From assembly GCA_963573315.1 (NCBI GenBank), contig OY752146.1, positions 1,364,001 to 1,428,000 of the forward strand: a stretch of 64,000 bases of DNA. The letters are read 5' to 3'. The DNA comes from Entomortierella parvispora. Lineage: Eukaryota > Mortierellomycota > Mortierellomycetes > Mortierellales > Mortierellaceae. The notes under the pieces were generated by a model. The model was not told the DNA's origin. It ran no database searches and was given only the letters and a program-made list of their open reading frames with translations. A program made the position numbers and the translations under genes. Shown here piece by piece: positions 44,240 through 55,704 of the stretch. Within the stretch, counting starts at the first letter, position 1. The number at the start of each line of letters is the position of its first letter.

Positions 44240-46955
44240 ATGGCATCGAACGCGGATCAACGGCCGAATCCGCCCATGCGAGCAGGATTGCGCCGACCAG
44301 ACTATGGACCAATGCAACCACGCGTCTTCAAAAAGTTCCCGACCACACCTCATGTCACGAAGCGGAGAACGGTCGCTGTTGACGAAGGTCTTTTGGAAGC
44401 TTTCTATCAAACTCACATTGGTAACCAACCTAGTACACCAGGCGCGAACAGAGGTCTTGCTCAGGATGAAGATCCTTCTTCTAGGCAAAATACCCCTGGC
44501 ACACGAAGGCAGAGCAATGTACCTGCAGCAGGGGATTCTGGCCCTTCAGAATGGATGAATGTAGGCACTCGAAGCTTTGAAAGCATGGTCCTGGCTTGCA
44601 TTCAATTGAATGAACCACACTGGACTCACAACGATTTGTTTGTAGGAGCCAAGTGACTCCAACTACATCCCAAGGACACCAAGGAGGGAGTCTCGAACCA
44701 TCAATGTGGCACCAGGATCGGGCAGGAGGACGCCGAGGCGACGGTCAAGATCAAATACTGGACTAGCTCAGCGAACTACACCTCTCAAGGCCCTCGCGGA
44801 TGCAAACCAGGCCCGTGTCAATCGGTTAATATCCGAAGCCAATAGACGTGGACGCGTCGGACGAGATAAACATTCACCTATGGGCATCTTACGAGTTCTA
44901 AGCCGAAGTAAGACACCCGCAATTTGAAAAGTAATATGAGCTACTTGAGGCAGTACTAACCATGTACTTGTATACTTTCTACTAGTTCCCGGATTTAATC
45001 CGCCCCCAAAGCCTTCACCTGACAGACAACCTCTTCCAGGAAGCGAACAGTGGCGAAAACTCACTCCAAAATCGACACGGACCCAGCATATTGAGGAGTT
45101 CATTGCACCCACAGCAGGCTCTCCTTCCCAATCTGCCTCAAAACGAACAGGTACAATTGGGGACGATCGGACACCCACAGCAAAGCCCCCAACTCCATCA
45201 GCAGAGTACTTACAGGCGCGAGAAGAAGCCTTCCGACACTTTGTCGCAGAGAACCCGTTCCAAGACCCAGAGGATTTTAACAAGCTATGGGATGAAGACT
45301 TGAGTGTCGCTCGATTCCAGTCGGGATCGGCTCGAAGTCGAGGCTCATCGTTTGGTATAGGCTCTGCAGGATTGAGTGGTCTTATGGACGACACTGATCG
45401 CTCAAGAGAGCTCAGTCTAATGCAATTGAACGACCTCATGGACCCGTTCGCACCAGAGCTGGGCTTGGATGAGCCACGCCCAAGACATCTGGATGACATC
45501 ACGCTCCTTGACAGTCAGTTTGCGCAAGAGAACAGAGAAATGTCTGACAAGCAGCCGCAGGATCAAAGTGTACAACTCTCTGAACTTTCGCAACAAACCG
45601 AACTGATGGAAGAAGGATGGGAGGATATCGATGGTGACGAGCTGACGCCCGAACAGCAACAAATACTATCACGCGCCATCGAGGAAGATGAACGCCATGA
45701 ACAAGAGATAGCAGAAGACGACATAGAAGCCCTCACGCGAGAAATGGAGGAAGAGCAGGCACTGGAGCTAGCGGAAGAAGAAAAGGAGCGAGTAAGGCGG
45801 GCTCATGAGCTCGAAGAGGAGGCACAAGAGCGCCGGGACCTGGAAAATGAGGAAGTAGATCATTCGACTCAGGCCCTGGAAGATGATGGAATGGCTCAGG
45901 ATCTGGAGAATGAAGGGGTAGAACTATCGACACAGGACCTGGAGAATGAGGAAGCAGATCAGTTTACCTCGCCTCTCGGTTTACAGGAGGAGGATGTGCT
46001 GCAAGACCAAGAAGGGACTGAAGACGCCAGACTGGTTCAGACGTTGGAGCTGGAGGATGAGGACGCTCGGCCACAGATTTTGGAGACTGAGGAGGATGTG
46101 TTTCAGAGAACACCAGAACCTGAAGAAGGCACTGTCAATGCAGATGTTGCAACCCCAGTGCAGGAAGACGTAGAAATGGATGGTGTTGTAGCCATTGATG
46201 AAAGGGAGCAAAGACGACGAGATGAATATGACCAAAATCAAGATCAAGAGCAGGACCAAACAGTTCCGCCACAAGACGAATTTGAGGATGGCTACATGAA
46301 TCTGAATGAAGATCACATTGAGCGTCACGAGCATGAGGAGCAACATGGCCGGTCAGAAGTTCAGTACTTTGATGACTTTCCGAGTGAACTTGGCATCATG
46401 TCTAACGGCAACGTACTTCCCACTGCGGTTGTTGCGACAAAGAAGACTGCGAGGTAGGAAAGCCCCTGGCGGACTAGCTCCATAAGGAACAGCATGTCTA
46501 CTTAATAATATACTAACATCATAATATCCTGTTTCAATAGGGTATCGGTCCATGGTTTGCCAGTACCTTCGATGCCGACAAGTCTTCAGAAGCAGCTCAT
46601 GCATACTTTTACTCGCTCCAGGATCTCAAGAGAGGCTATGGATGCTATCTTGGAAGGGTAAACCAAAGTTCTCTTTTTCTCTTTTTCCCTATCCTGACGG
46701 TGCGCTAACGTCTTTTCACCAAATGACTCTAGAACCCACGAATTTTTTGAGCAAGCCGCCAATGACCTCGCAGCGTACGCAGAGCATGCAGGACGCAAGA
46801 CTATTGATGAATCTGACGTGACCTGCTTGATGCAGAGACTTCGAATTGTCAATGACAAAGTATCGGTGGAATCGTTGATGCAGCGCTATTTGCCACGAGA
46901 GCTTCGCGACTTGGTCCTCTATCCTGAAGATTTGAGATCGATCCGCAAACGATAG
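44240..46955 (+). CDS. CENPT: CENP-T, inner kinetochore histone-fold protein, 796 aa
   Basis: Exons 44240..44560, 44646..44907, 44986..46453, 46541..46657 and 46733..46955. The C-terminal about 110 residues are a CENP-T histone fold plus extension. Helix 1 is LQKQLMHTFTRSRISREAM and helix 2 is FFEQAANDLAAYAEHAGR. KTIDESDVTCLMQRLRIV then leads to the CENP-T tail VESLMQRYLPRELRDLV. The pattern Ala-Ala-Tyr-Ala-x-His-Ala-x-Arg-Lys-Thr-Ile is diagnostic. The N terminus is basic with SP/TP sites (PRTPRRESRT, SGRRTPRRRSRS), where CDK-dependent recruitment of Ndc80 occurs in known CENP-Ts. The middle (about 340-680) is highly acidic, with DLENEE repeats. It pairs with CENP-W (not in this window) on centromeric DNA. 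Start is the only ATG before the conserved leader. Confidence 0.9.
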
Positions 46956-47662
46956 ACTTGACTCTTTAACTTCACTATCCAACATTCCTTCCGTTTTTAC
47001 TCTTGGTTGCATCTTACGCTTTGTTGCAGAGAGGCTCATTACAACCTTGCTATACCATCTCACACTACCTCTAGTCATTCTTTTAATAAAAAATTGTATT
47101 ATACATTTACATTTATGATGGATACTTTTTCTTCTGAACTGCAGGTCTCCTTCGCAGGTGATCGGAACCGCACCTTCAAAAAAGAATGTTCTTTGCAGTA
47201 ATGTACAATTTATTATGGCGTGAGTAATGTATAAAGTCTATAATGTTGTGCTAGAAACAAAGGATGGGGAGTAAAGGAGGGGCAAGGCGAGCCAGGAAAG
47301 TAGGTCCATGTTTGCGTCAAAAGGTTGAGAGGAAAAGGGTTGTTTTTGTTTTTCTTGGAGACATGAGAGCGTTAAAGGGTCAAGAAAGGAGGAGCAAGAG
47401 GGACTGAAAGACGTGGCAGAGTTAGGGGGGTATATGAAGGCGGGATAAAAGAGTAGAGTATGTACAGTGTCGGGTAGGAGAGACAAGAGAAAGGATATGG
47501 AGGAAAGAGCAAGGAGGAGGAGGAAGAGGAGGATGAGGAGGAGGATGAGGAGAAGAAGAAGTTTTGGGTCATAAAAAAAGGGAGATCATCCAAGAGAACT
47601 CAAACATTAAAGAGAAATAAGAGAGGAGATGACGAGGAGGAGGAGGCGTTTGTTATTGGACT
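46956..47662. other. Convergent 3' intergenic region
   Basis: About 700 bases between CENP-T (plus) and the integrase-finger gene (minus). AATAAAAAATTG near 47083 is a likely poly(A) signal for CENP-T. The stretch 47511-47567 is a GGA/GAA-rich imperfect repeat and belongs to the 3' UTR of the minus-strand gene. No gene seen. Confidence 0.4.
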
Positions 47663-49869
47663 TTACAACTCAGAGTCTGCACGAGCCACGGCATTCATGA
47701 AAGCAAGGGCGCTCTGTTGTTGCTGCTTGGCCTCTTGATCGAGAGCGTGGCGTTGGTAATCGTTCACAAGCGTGGGCAACAGCATGGGGGAAGCAGTCGT
47801 GGGCGTAATTGGGATCGCCTCACCCGCCATTGAACAAACCAAGGAAGGAACAGCCGAAGGTGGTGGGGACGAAGCAGTGGAGCAGGAGGTCAAAGACGAA
47901 GAGGTCGAGATCATGGGAGGGTATGAGGACGTCATGGACGCACACGTCGAAGACGAAGAGAGATCGTGAGCGTGAAGGCTCTCAGTGCAGGTGTTGCTGC
48001 TGTCGTCACTTTCATCAAAGTTGCTATGATGATCTTCATAGTTTGAAGGGGAAAGAGAATCTGAAGAACCGATACTGCCGTTCATCATCTCGCTGACCTG
48101 CAAGAACTTTGTCTGCTGCTGGTGGAATCGCAGCTGCTCTTGTTGAATCTGCTTCTGGAACATCTCGTTCTGGGTCAAAATCGGCGTAAGATCGCCTTGC
48201 TCCTGATCATCGCGCTGTTGCTGCTGAGGGTACTCCTGAGAGGGAGCCATGGATATTGGTGGAAGGGACATGGCGTAGGTAGAGTAGATCTGCTGCTGGG
48301 TCTGATCTGGTTGGTAAACATCCTGAGTCTGGAACTGGGCCTGGTACTGCTGATGCTGCTGGTGCTGATCATAAGCAGATCCTTGGTATCCCTGATGTTG
48401 GTTGTACTCCAAAACAGGCGAGTACTGCTGCTCCGAGGTTGAGATCTCCTGAGACTGTTGCTGATGTTGCTGAGAGAGAGAATCGAGCGTGGTCGAGCTG
48501 TGTTCGTATTGTGGATGGAGGTGGTGGTGATGGTGATGTTGGTGGATGGGCGAGCTGTCCGTAAGTTCACCACTAGCCGAACTGGAGGCGGCAGCACCCG
48601 TAGAGTGATGGTACTGACCAAGAGACATCATGGCTCCGTTCATGAGGGTATTGGCGTCATAGGAATGAATAATAGGCAGCTCCATCTTGGCCAAAGTAGT
48701 CGGTGTCGAACAAGCACTGCTCATAGCCGAGTGCAGGTGTGCTTGATGGTGATGTTGCTGTTGTTGAGCATACTGGTGATGATGGTTCTGAGTCGAGATC
48801 GGTCCCAGGTTGGAGAAAGCGTTGCTCAGGGTCATATCAGACATGCTCAAGTTCATGGCCATTTGGTGCTGGAACTGATTTGAGTACTGCTGCTGCTGCT
48901 GCTGTTGAGCATACGCGTTGTTGAAAAGACCCGACGTGGAGCTGTGCAGCATGGGGGAGATGGGCGTGATTGGACCATGGTCACCCTTCATTAACCCATG
49001 GTATTGTTGTTGGTACATGCTAGCAGAGGAGGCAGCGGATGAGGTCGCCGACGAGGACGAAAAACTACTAGTATCGATAGTAAGACCTTGAGACGACTGT
49101 TGCTGGGGAACATGTTGAGGGTATTCGTGCTCATTGAGGATGGGGCGCTTGTTCTTGCTGTACTTGCGCACACCTAAACAGGTCTGACAGTTTTTTGTGA
49201 AGAGGGAAACGAGCTCTGCTGGGACCTTGGAGTAGGACTTTGTGATCTGTTTGTTGACATGTAGTTCGGTGTGTTTGTGGGTGCGTGCAACCACAAGGGA
49301 GGACGGAAGCACGCGAGAGAGTTGGCGAAAGGAGAGGGGACGATAGGAGGTCGGGATCAGGAGAGGCAAAAGGAGAGGAAGAAGAGGCGGGATCGAAGAA
49401 GGTGGTCAGCAATTGGAGACTTGGCCAGGAAGAAAATGCTAAAGAAAGAAAAAAAAGAAAAACTTACCGCGGCGAAAGTCTTGTCTCGTCCACCATGGCC
49501 AATGATGTGGTGGAAATAGCACACCTTGTCGTAAAGCTGTTCGCGCACGCAGACAGGCTTTCCGTTCTTCTTGTCCAACAAGATCCTAAGCTCTCCCACG
49601 ACTGTAAACACAAAGTGTTTGCGAACCCACCACCGGAACTTTGGGTTAAAGATGGCTGTGTTTTCAGGATTGGTCAAGACCATCAGACAGTCGTTGGCAA
49701 GCTGTTGGGTGATCAGAGCCTTGTTGCGTTTGCGGATGTGGAGCTGGCTGATGTATCCCTCCACCAGGGTCTCGAATGTTTCTGGGCTCAAGAAGGAGTA
49801 TGTTTGAGGGAGGTACATGCCAGTAACACTGCTGCCGCCACCGTTATCGATCAGAGAATTGGGTGCCAT
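47663..49869 (-). CDS. Host protein with a lone integrase H2C2 zinc-binding domain and Gln/His-rich tail, 658 aa
   Basis: Exons 49869..49468 and 49237..47663 on the minus strand. Residues about 25-155 are globular and end in an HHCC module split by the intron: FHHIIGHGGRDKTFAA, then VPAELVSLF, then NCQTCLGVRKYSKNKRP. Ligands would be His121, His125, Cys151 and Cys154 (H-x3-H-x25-C-x2-C). This is the zinc-binding N-terminal module of retroelement integrases. No D,D-E catalytic core, reverse transcriptase or chromodomain follows. Instead residues 160-658 are Gln, His and Ser-rich (poly-Q and HHHHHH runs) as in transcription regulators. The intact frame, ordinary intron and house-style base use suggest a domesticated gene, as known for integrase-derived host genes in animals. 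A nuclear regulatory role is inference. Confidence 0.8.
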
Positions 49870-50410
49870 TGAGATATGAAATATGAATAAAGAAATTAAA
49901 AAAGGGTGCAGTGCGCGAAGGGAATCAGGTCAAGGAACTTCAAGGGCAATCCCTGAGATTTGTTCTGAGAATGTTGCGATTGAGGGATGTAGTGGAGAAT
50001 TGCAAGGGAGAAATGTAACCGGCGAGGGGAGGGGGGGGGATGAGGGATGAGGGGCAGATGTTGAGGTGAAGGAGGAGAGAGGTCGATCGCTGAGAGCAAA
50101 GGGATCGAGAGAGTGATCAGTAGAGGGTTGAGCGGTGAGGGACGAGATACAAAAAAAAGAGAGAGTGATGAAGTGGGAATTCCGGTCCTTATATTCCTTT
50201 TCGTTTTTTTCATAAGCTAAAAGGGTTGAGAGGACGGGAAAGATGTGGGTTTGGACGGGCGAGGGACCAAGGGTGGGGCGAAGGGAAGGGAGGAAGGTTC
50301 GTCTTCAATTGCGTCCACATTGTCTATCCGATCTTTTGCCTCTGAATCTGAGTGGGTGCATTGCGCCAAAAGTCAAAAGAGACGACAGAGAGAGAGCGAG
50401 AGAGCGAGAG

Positions 50411-50441
<31 letters not shown>

Positions 50442-50454
50442 GAGACAGAGAGAC

Positions 50455-50509
<55 letters not shown>

Positions 50510-51877
50510 CGTCCATGCGCGGAAGGATCGAGTGCAGACACACACAGAGTGGATGCGTGCATGCAGCGTCGACCGGAATGTGGAATATTTGTTTGTTCTT
50601 TTCTTGCTCTCTCTTTCTGGATGACGCAGACGGCATAGTACATTGTCCACATCTTTTAATATCACTTTTCTGTGCAGATCTCTGGGCTCACATCAACTCT
50701 CTTTCTCATTGCTGTGTATCTGTGAGTCCACGGACCATGGCTTCGCATGTTGGTTTCCGGAAATACCGTGACCACAATCTGTCCCGCACCCATCTCCATC
50801 GTGGCTAAGCACGCTCCCGGCGGACGCGGTTGCTTGTCGCAGAGTCACTTGACCAGCGAGTACCCGTACCCTTCGTTATCATCACTCCGTGGTTCTCCCT
50901 CGTACTCAAAGGCGCGTTAGTCAGTATCTATCACGATTGCTGGCAATCTCGCTCGTTGAACTTTGAGGGTGTTGGCCCACTGAACTTCACGGACGAATGG
51001 ACGAATGGACACGCCAGGTTTTTTTTCGTGGCGTGTGTCTCTCTAGCCCACCAGAATAAAACGTAATCAGCGGATGTGCGCCTCCTTCCTTTGATCGACC
51101 AAAGGACCGTCAACTATCCAATCCAAACCCTTTACTTTCTTTCGGTTTGGCTTTTTTGTAGGTGACCCACTCATTTCTTGTACAGTACTGTACGTTCTTT
51201 TCAATTGCTTGTTCGCCCGCGTCTTTTTTGTTTTGTCTTTTATCCACGGAGTCAAGGGGGACCCGGACAAGGAGGGCAGCGTGGGGGAACTTAAAAGTAT
51301 GCCAGATGGACTGAGTGTCGACTCTGGTGGTGGTCTGCAGTGCTCATCGTGGTGGTGGTGGGGGTGGTCAAAGGCGGTGGTTTTTTTTTACTATTTCTCT
51401 TTTGATCTCATTATTCTTGGGTGACGACTTTTTTTTTTCACTTTACTTTTTCCAGGAGACGCCTCCGTTTTCTGCGGAAAAACGGAGACGGGAGGACCAC
51501 AGGCAGGCAAGGGTGAATATCAGAAAAAAAAATCTGTACCGTGGGAGAGTGGGATGGGACGTGCACGCCTGTATCAGATCTTGTTCTGTGCAACCAGTCC
51601 TTGTCAGATTGAGCTTTGTAGATTCCATACCGGCTTGATTGCTGCCTCTTGACGATTGATCAGGCTTGACTTTTTTCTTTCCTTTTTCTTTTGAGTGCGC
51701 TTTTGAGAATCTTGGGACAAACTAAAACAATCTACCTTGAGAGAGAGAGACCTTCTGTTGGCTGCTACGAACGTCAAATCTCCCTTATCTGATCCCAGAA
51801 GAAACAGGAATGGCTTGATCATACGAGTTTACACGCGCGAATGGCAACTTTTTTGTTTGTCTACTATACTCTTCGAA
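49870..51877. other. 2-kb intergenic region with GA microsatellite
   Basis: The promoter side of the integrase-finger gene (minus) and the 3' side of the next F-box gene (minus). It contains the (GA)n tract listed separately, a purine-rich leader at 50000-50170, and GT/GGT-rich sequence at 51320-51380. Open frames through the GA tract are repeat artefacts. No gene supported. Confidence 0.4.
50386..50509. repeat. (GA)n / (AGAGAC)n microsatellite
   Basis: About 125 bases of AG dinucleotide repeat, interrupted by CGAG, AAAG and ACAG steps. Such purine tracts can bind GAGA-type factors or form H-DNA; here it lies about 520 bases upstream of the integrase-finger gene start. Confidence 0.9.
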
Positions 51878-53464
51878 CTATGGTGACATCCAATTGCAGC
51901 TATCTAACTTTGGCCAGATCTCTAAGAGCCGCTGTCCAACTGCTTCTCTTTTCATCGTTGTAACATTCCGATATTCACCCCCAAACGGTTGCGACGAGGA
52001 ATCCATACCAAGAGAGATACGAGGGTCGAGTCCACAGAGTGATGACTTGAAAAGGCAGATATTCAGCTCCCGGAGGTCCTTTAGTTCCGCGAGCTGCCAG
52101 AATACTTGGTCGTTTGCCTCATTCTCCATCATTCTCTTAAGTCCTATTTTGAGAACCTGAAGGCGACGACAGACCCAGGGACGTGGCTGAGGATGAATTG
52201 CAGGCAGTGCATGCTCATACTCTAACGGCTCCTCATCTTCTCCATAAAGCACCTCAAATTCTTTTTGTCGTTGAAGCAGCGCCCTGACGCGCATTGTCGA
52301 GCGCACGGTTTTCACTTGGTTTGATACCTCATGGCTCCTCATTCCGTAAGCTTCAAACCCATGGACTACTTCAAAAGCTTCGAATCTTTTGGCCCTCAAC
52401 TCCGTGAGGTTTGGGCAGGACGTCAAGAGCTCCTGGATCATCCAACTGGGTGCATCGAGCTCCAGGGCCTCCAAAGAATCCAGATGTGTTTGAAGAGCCC
52501 GCCACGCCAGAGTTCCAAACTCTGCTCTCGGCAAGGAGAGCTTTCGAAGATTGATGGGAACACTGCTCAAGATTTGAGCCAGTATCACGTCCTTGAAGCT
52601 GGACTTGATAGAAATTAAATTCTCGCTTAACCGGATCGAATCGAGTCTCGGCCACCGGGGAGAGATAGCTTGGCCAGGATCACTTTCGTCGTCTTGTCCT
52701 CGGAGAATCCTGCAAAGGGTGTTCACGAACTTCTGTATAGGGTGGGGCAGACGGGGAGGGTGATTCAATTGCCACGAGATTGATTCGAGTTTAGGAGCTC
52801 GCTTGAAAAGCAGCAGTAGGTCAGGCCAACAACGGCGGTCCTGTGGAACCGAGACTACAAGCTCACGCAACTCTGGGAATCCTGGCCAAGAATCTTGTTG
52901 GGTATCGCCTATCCATTCTCCAACGTTCAAGGTGTGCCCTCGCCATTCCAGCTCGAGGATTGTCAAGCGGGAACTTAGGGTCCGGACCAAGATCTGCCCC
53001 CAAAGCTGGTTATCGGACGGGATCGAAACAAGCCCTAGGCTCGTTAATCGAGGGCAACATCGCACAAGAGACTCCAGTAACAGGGCAGTAAAAGTGGCAG
53101 CCTGATCCATCTCCGTGACCATGAAATGGGTTAGCTGTGAGTTCCCTTCGAGGAGTTGCAAACATCTGTCGGCCGCCTCTAAATTGGATTGAAAGGCAAT
53201 CTCGAGCCTTTTAAGGCGCCTGCAATTCAGGACGAAGCTCTTAAGTTCAGATTCTGTCGTTGACAGGGAAATCTCCAGATCCCGAACAAGAGCAAGACGT
53301 GGCTCAAACGATGACCAATGCCTCCGATAATGGGTGGGTAGGGCCTTATAGTAGAGAAAGGGAATGAAGGTATCATTCCACAGCTTGGAGACACGAACAC
53401 ACGCAGCCAAGTCGCAGATGTCGAGTCGACCGCCGACATTGCACCTAATTTCCAGGATTTCCAT
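51878..53464 (-). CDS. F-box/LRR protein, 528 aa
   Basis: Single exon. The frame opens directly on an F-box-like segment, MEILEIRCNVGGRLDICDL and CVRVSKLWNDTFIPFLYY (residues 1-40), then leucine-rich repeats (LVRDLEISLSTTE, LKRLEIAFQSNLE, LTILELEWRGH, LRELVVSVPQDR, LEALELDAPSW, LTELRAKRFEAF). It ends RLLEIWPKLDSCNWMSP. Such proteins act as SCF ubiquitin-ligase receptors. Because the F-box starts at residue 1, a short N-terminal piece might be missing. A relic of a second gene with the same ending lies immediately upstream on the same strand, suggesting a tandem pair of which one has decayed. No frame defects here. Confidence 0.78.
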   Translation of the reverse strand: MEILEIRCNVGGRLDICDLAACVRVSKLWNDTFIPFLYYKALPTHYRRHWSSFEPRLALVRDLEISLSTTESELKSFVLNCRRLKRLEIAFQSNLEAADRCLQLLEGNSQLTHFMVTEMDQAATFTALLLESLVRCCPRLTSLGLVSIPSDNQLWGQILVRTLSSRLTILELEWRGHTLNVGEWIGDTQQDSWPGFPELRELVVSVPQDRRCWPDLLLLFKRAPKLESISWQLNHPPRLPHPIQKFVNTLCRILRGQDDESDPGQAISPRWPRLDSIRLSENLISIKSSFKDVILAQILSSVPINLRKLSLPRAEFGTLAWRALQTHLDSLEALELDAPSWMIQELLTSCPNLTELRAKRFEAFEVVHGFEAYGMRSHEVSNQVKTVRSTMRVRALLQRQKEFEVLYGEDEEPLEYEHALPAIHPQPRPWVCRRLQVLKIGLKRMMENEANDQVFWQLAELKDLRELNICLFKSSLCGLDPRISLGMDSSSQPFGGEYRNVTTMKREAVGQRLLEIWPKLDSCNWMSP

Positions 53465-54514
53465 TGCAAATGTAAGATGAGGATGGAAAGATGAGATGGT
53501 GAACTTTTATTATTTTCTGGGCTCGCGGCTCGCGTGGGAATGAAGAAATTCTTTTGCCAGGTACACGCCGCTTGACTACGCAGGGCTCTGTCGATTTTTC
53601 GTCATCTACGCTCCAGCAGCAGGACTCTAGCCGGGGCCACACCTCCAGCACACGACGTCTTGATTTATCATCTCGAGTTCCGTAAGAAGCGGCGAAAGAC
53701 TCTAAAAACTCTATGGGCAATTGAAGCGGTTGGTTCCTGCTATCGCCGTATTCTTGTCTGCAACAAACGTACATGCGTTTCGATCTGGATGAGACCAACG
53801 GCGAGGTGAGATACACGTCTTACAGAAAGGGGTTTTCCCTCCTATGGGCAGGACCCTGCCGCTTCTCTTGGGATGAACATGCGCACGCGTTGGTTGGTAG
53901 GCGGACACGAGAGTGTCCACGCGATTCGCAAGACCCCAGTTGGCCGACGCTGGTTGGAAATATGGCCAAGACCAACATGCTTCTATCTGCTCCAGTGGGG
54001 AGCAAATCATGGAGGTATGGAGGTGTGGAGGAATGGAGGCATGGTGTGCACTCCACTACGACTTACGCGACTCCTCAACGCTGTTCCTGCAGCCGCTTTG
54101 ATGGCGTCGCCAAAAAAAAAAAAAAAAGGCGCCACCAATTTTTGACGTCCGCTTTGCAGACGCAAGGGACATGGGATCAAAGAGAATGGCATTTACGGTT
54201 ACCACAACCTTCTTCTCCCGGCGAGAGGGATGGACTTTATGGATCATGCAGCGGGCAGAGGATGTTGTATGTGCCCTCTCAACGGTACCTTTGAATTGTT
54301 CACCCTGAAAGTTTCTTCTACCACCAGCTATGATTTTACAGGGCATGGAAGCACCTGCGTGTTTGTGTGTTTGTGGCTTAGCTCTTCGAGCTTCAAAAAA
54401 AAAAAAGAAAAAAAAAAGCTTCACAGAGCTGAAGTCTCTTTTCATTGAGCGAGCATTCATTCATTTTCATTTTCATTGCTGCATCTCTTCATCCATACCC
54501 CTCATCTTCACATC
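53465..54514. other. Intergenic region with gene relics and A-tracts
   Basis: About 1050 bases. It contains the F-box/LRR relic listed separately, a possible second relic on the plus strand near 53920-53990 (GRRWLEIWPRP), an A17 run at about 54111 flanked by GGCG/GCC sequence, and the BRX1 promoter. No intact gene. Confidence 0.4.
53580..53740 (-). pseudogene. C-terminal relic of an F-box/LRR gene
   Basis: On the minus strand a short frame reads NQPLQLPIEFLESFAAS, then SRRRVLEVWPRLESCCW. This matches the ending of the intact gene next door (QRLLEIWPKLDSCNW) in spacing and key residues. Upstream sequence encodes no repeats or F-box. I read it as the last 60 or so codons of a duplicated neighbour, with the rest lost. 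Confidence 0.55.
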
Positions 54515-55704
54515 ATGTCTACCGTCTTCAAGGCACAAAAGAGCAAGCAGGACAAGGCCAAGGGCGTTGTCGCTGCCGCCGAGGAAAAGTCCGTCTTCAG
54601 AAATAAGCAGCGTGTCCTCTTGCTCTCTTCGCGCGGAATCACCTTCCGGTACGATGTCATGTCCCCCTCTCTCTCTTCTCATGCCCTTGACATCAGAACA
54701 AACACATCGAGCATCTTGTCAAAGGAGCCTCTGCAACAACTCATCTAACAAACGCCGTCCATTCCTGTGCTCAACCTGTCCACCTCCCTAATTGCCACCC
54801 ATTTATAGCCACCGTCACTTGTTGACCGATCTCGGAGATCTCTTGCCACACACCAAGAAGGATGCCAAATTGGACTCGAAATCAAAACTTCACATCATCA
54901 ATGAGTTGGCAGAGCTCAACAACTGCAACAACTGCATCTTTTTCGAGGTCAGGAAGAGACAGGATCTTTACATGTGGTTGGCAAAGACCCCCAATGGTCC
55001 CAGTGTCAAGTTCCATATCCAAAACAGTAAGGAAAAACTGCCCAGGTGGACCAAGTTTGAAGGAACTTGTTGACGTTAACACTCAGAGAGAGAGAGAGAG
55101 AAAAGAGAAGCAAAAGAGTCAAAGGATCGAGTCAGAGTCGCTAAAACCATATCTCAACTTTTTTTTTATTATTCATGTAGTTCACACCATGGAGGAGCTC
55201 AAGATGACTGGAAACTGCTTAAAGGGTTCTCGACACATTCTCTCGTTCGACAAGAACTTTGAGAGCACACCCCACTGGTTGTTGATGAAGGAATTGTTCA
55301 CCCAGGTCTTTGGAATCCCCAAGACTGCCCGTCGCATCAAGCCTTTTGTGGACCATGTGATCTCGTTCTCGATTGTCGATAACCGCATCTGGTTCCGCAA
55401 CTACCAGATCACAGAAAAGCCCTTGGAGCACCGTTCAGCAACCGACACCACGGATTTGACTTTGGTCGAGATTGGACCTCGCTTCGTTATGAACCCCATC
55501 CGCGTCTTTGATGGATCGTTTGGTGGTCAGACTGCGTTCGAGAACCCCGAGTTTGTTAGCCCCAACGTTGCCCGTTCCAACATCAAGAACGCCAAGGTGG
55601 ACCGTTACAAGAGCCGTATGGACGCTATCGCCAAGAAGGACGAGAAGCTCAAGGAGGCCGAGATGCCAGAGGATCCCCTTGCCGAGACAAACGTCTTTGC
55701 TTAA
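54515..55704 (+). CDS. BRX1: BRX1, Brix-domain 60S ribosome biogenesis factor, 291 aa
   Basis: Exons 54515..54648, 54809..55026 and 55181..55704. The Brix domain (about 30-230) starts RVLLLSSRGITFRHRHLLTDL and runs through CIFFEVRKRQDLYMWLAKTP. The junction of exons 2 and 3 restores IHTMEELKMTGNCLKGSR, the BRX1 signature. HWLLMKELFTQVFGIPK, VDNRIWFRNYQI, LVEIGPRFVMNPIRVFDGSF and SPNVARSNIK follow. BRX1 binds 25S rRNA domain I with EBP2 in early nucleolar pre-60S particles. The C-terminal tail is Lys-rich. Length matches the family (about 290 aa). The start is the first ATG after the leader. Confidence 0.97.

Noticed and set aside
50243-50808. Long frames rich in Arg/Glu or Leu/Ser around 50.4 kb
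   Set aside because: Pure translation of the (GA)n microsatellite in several frames.
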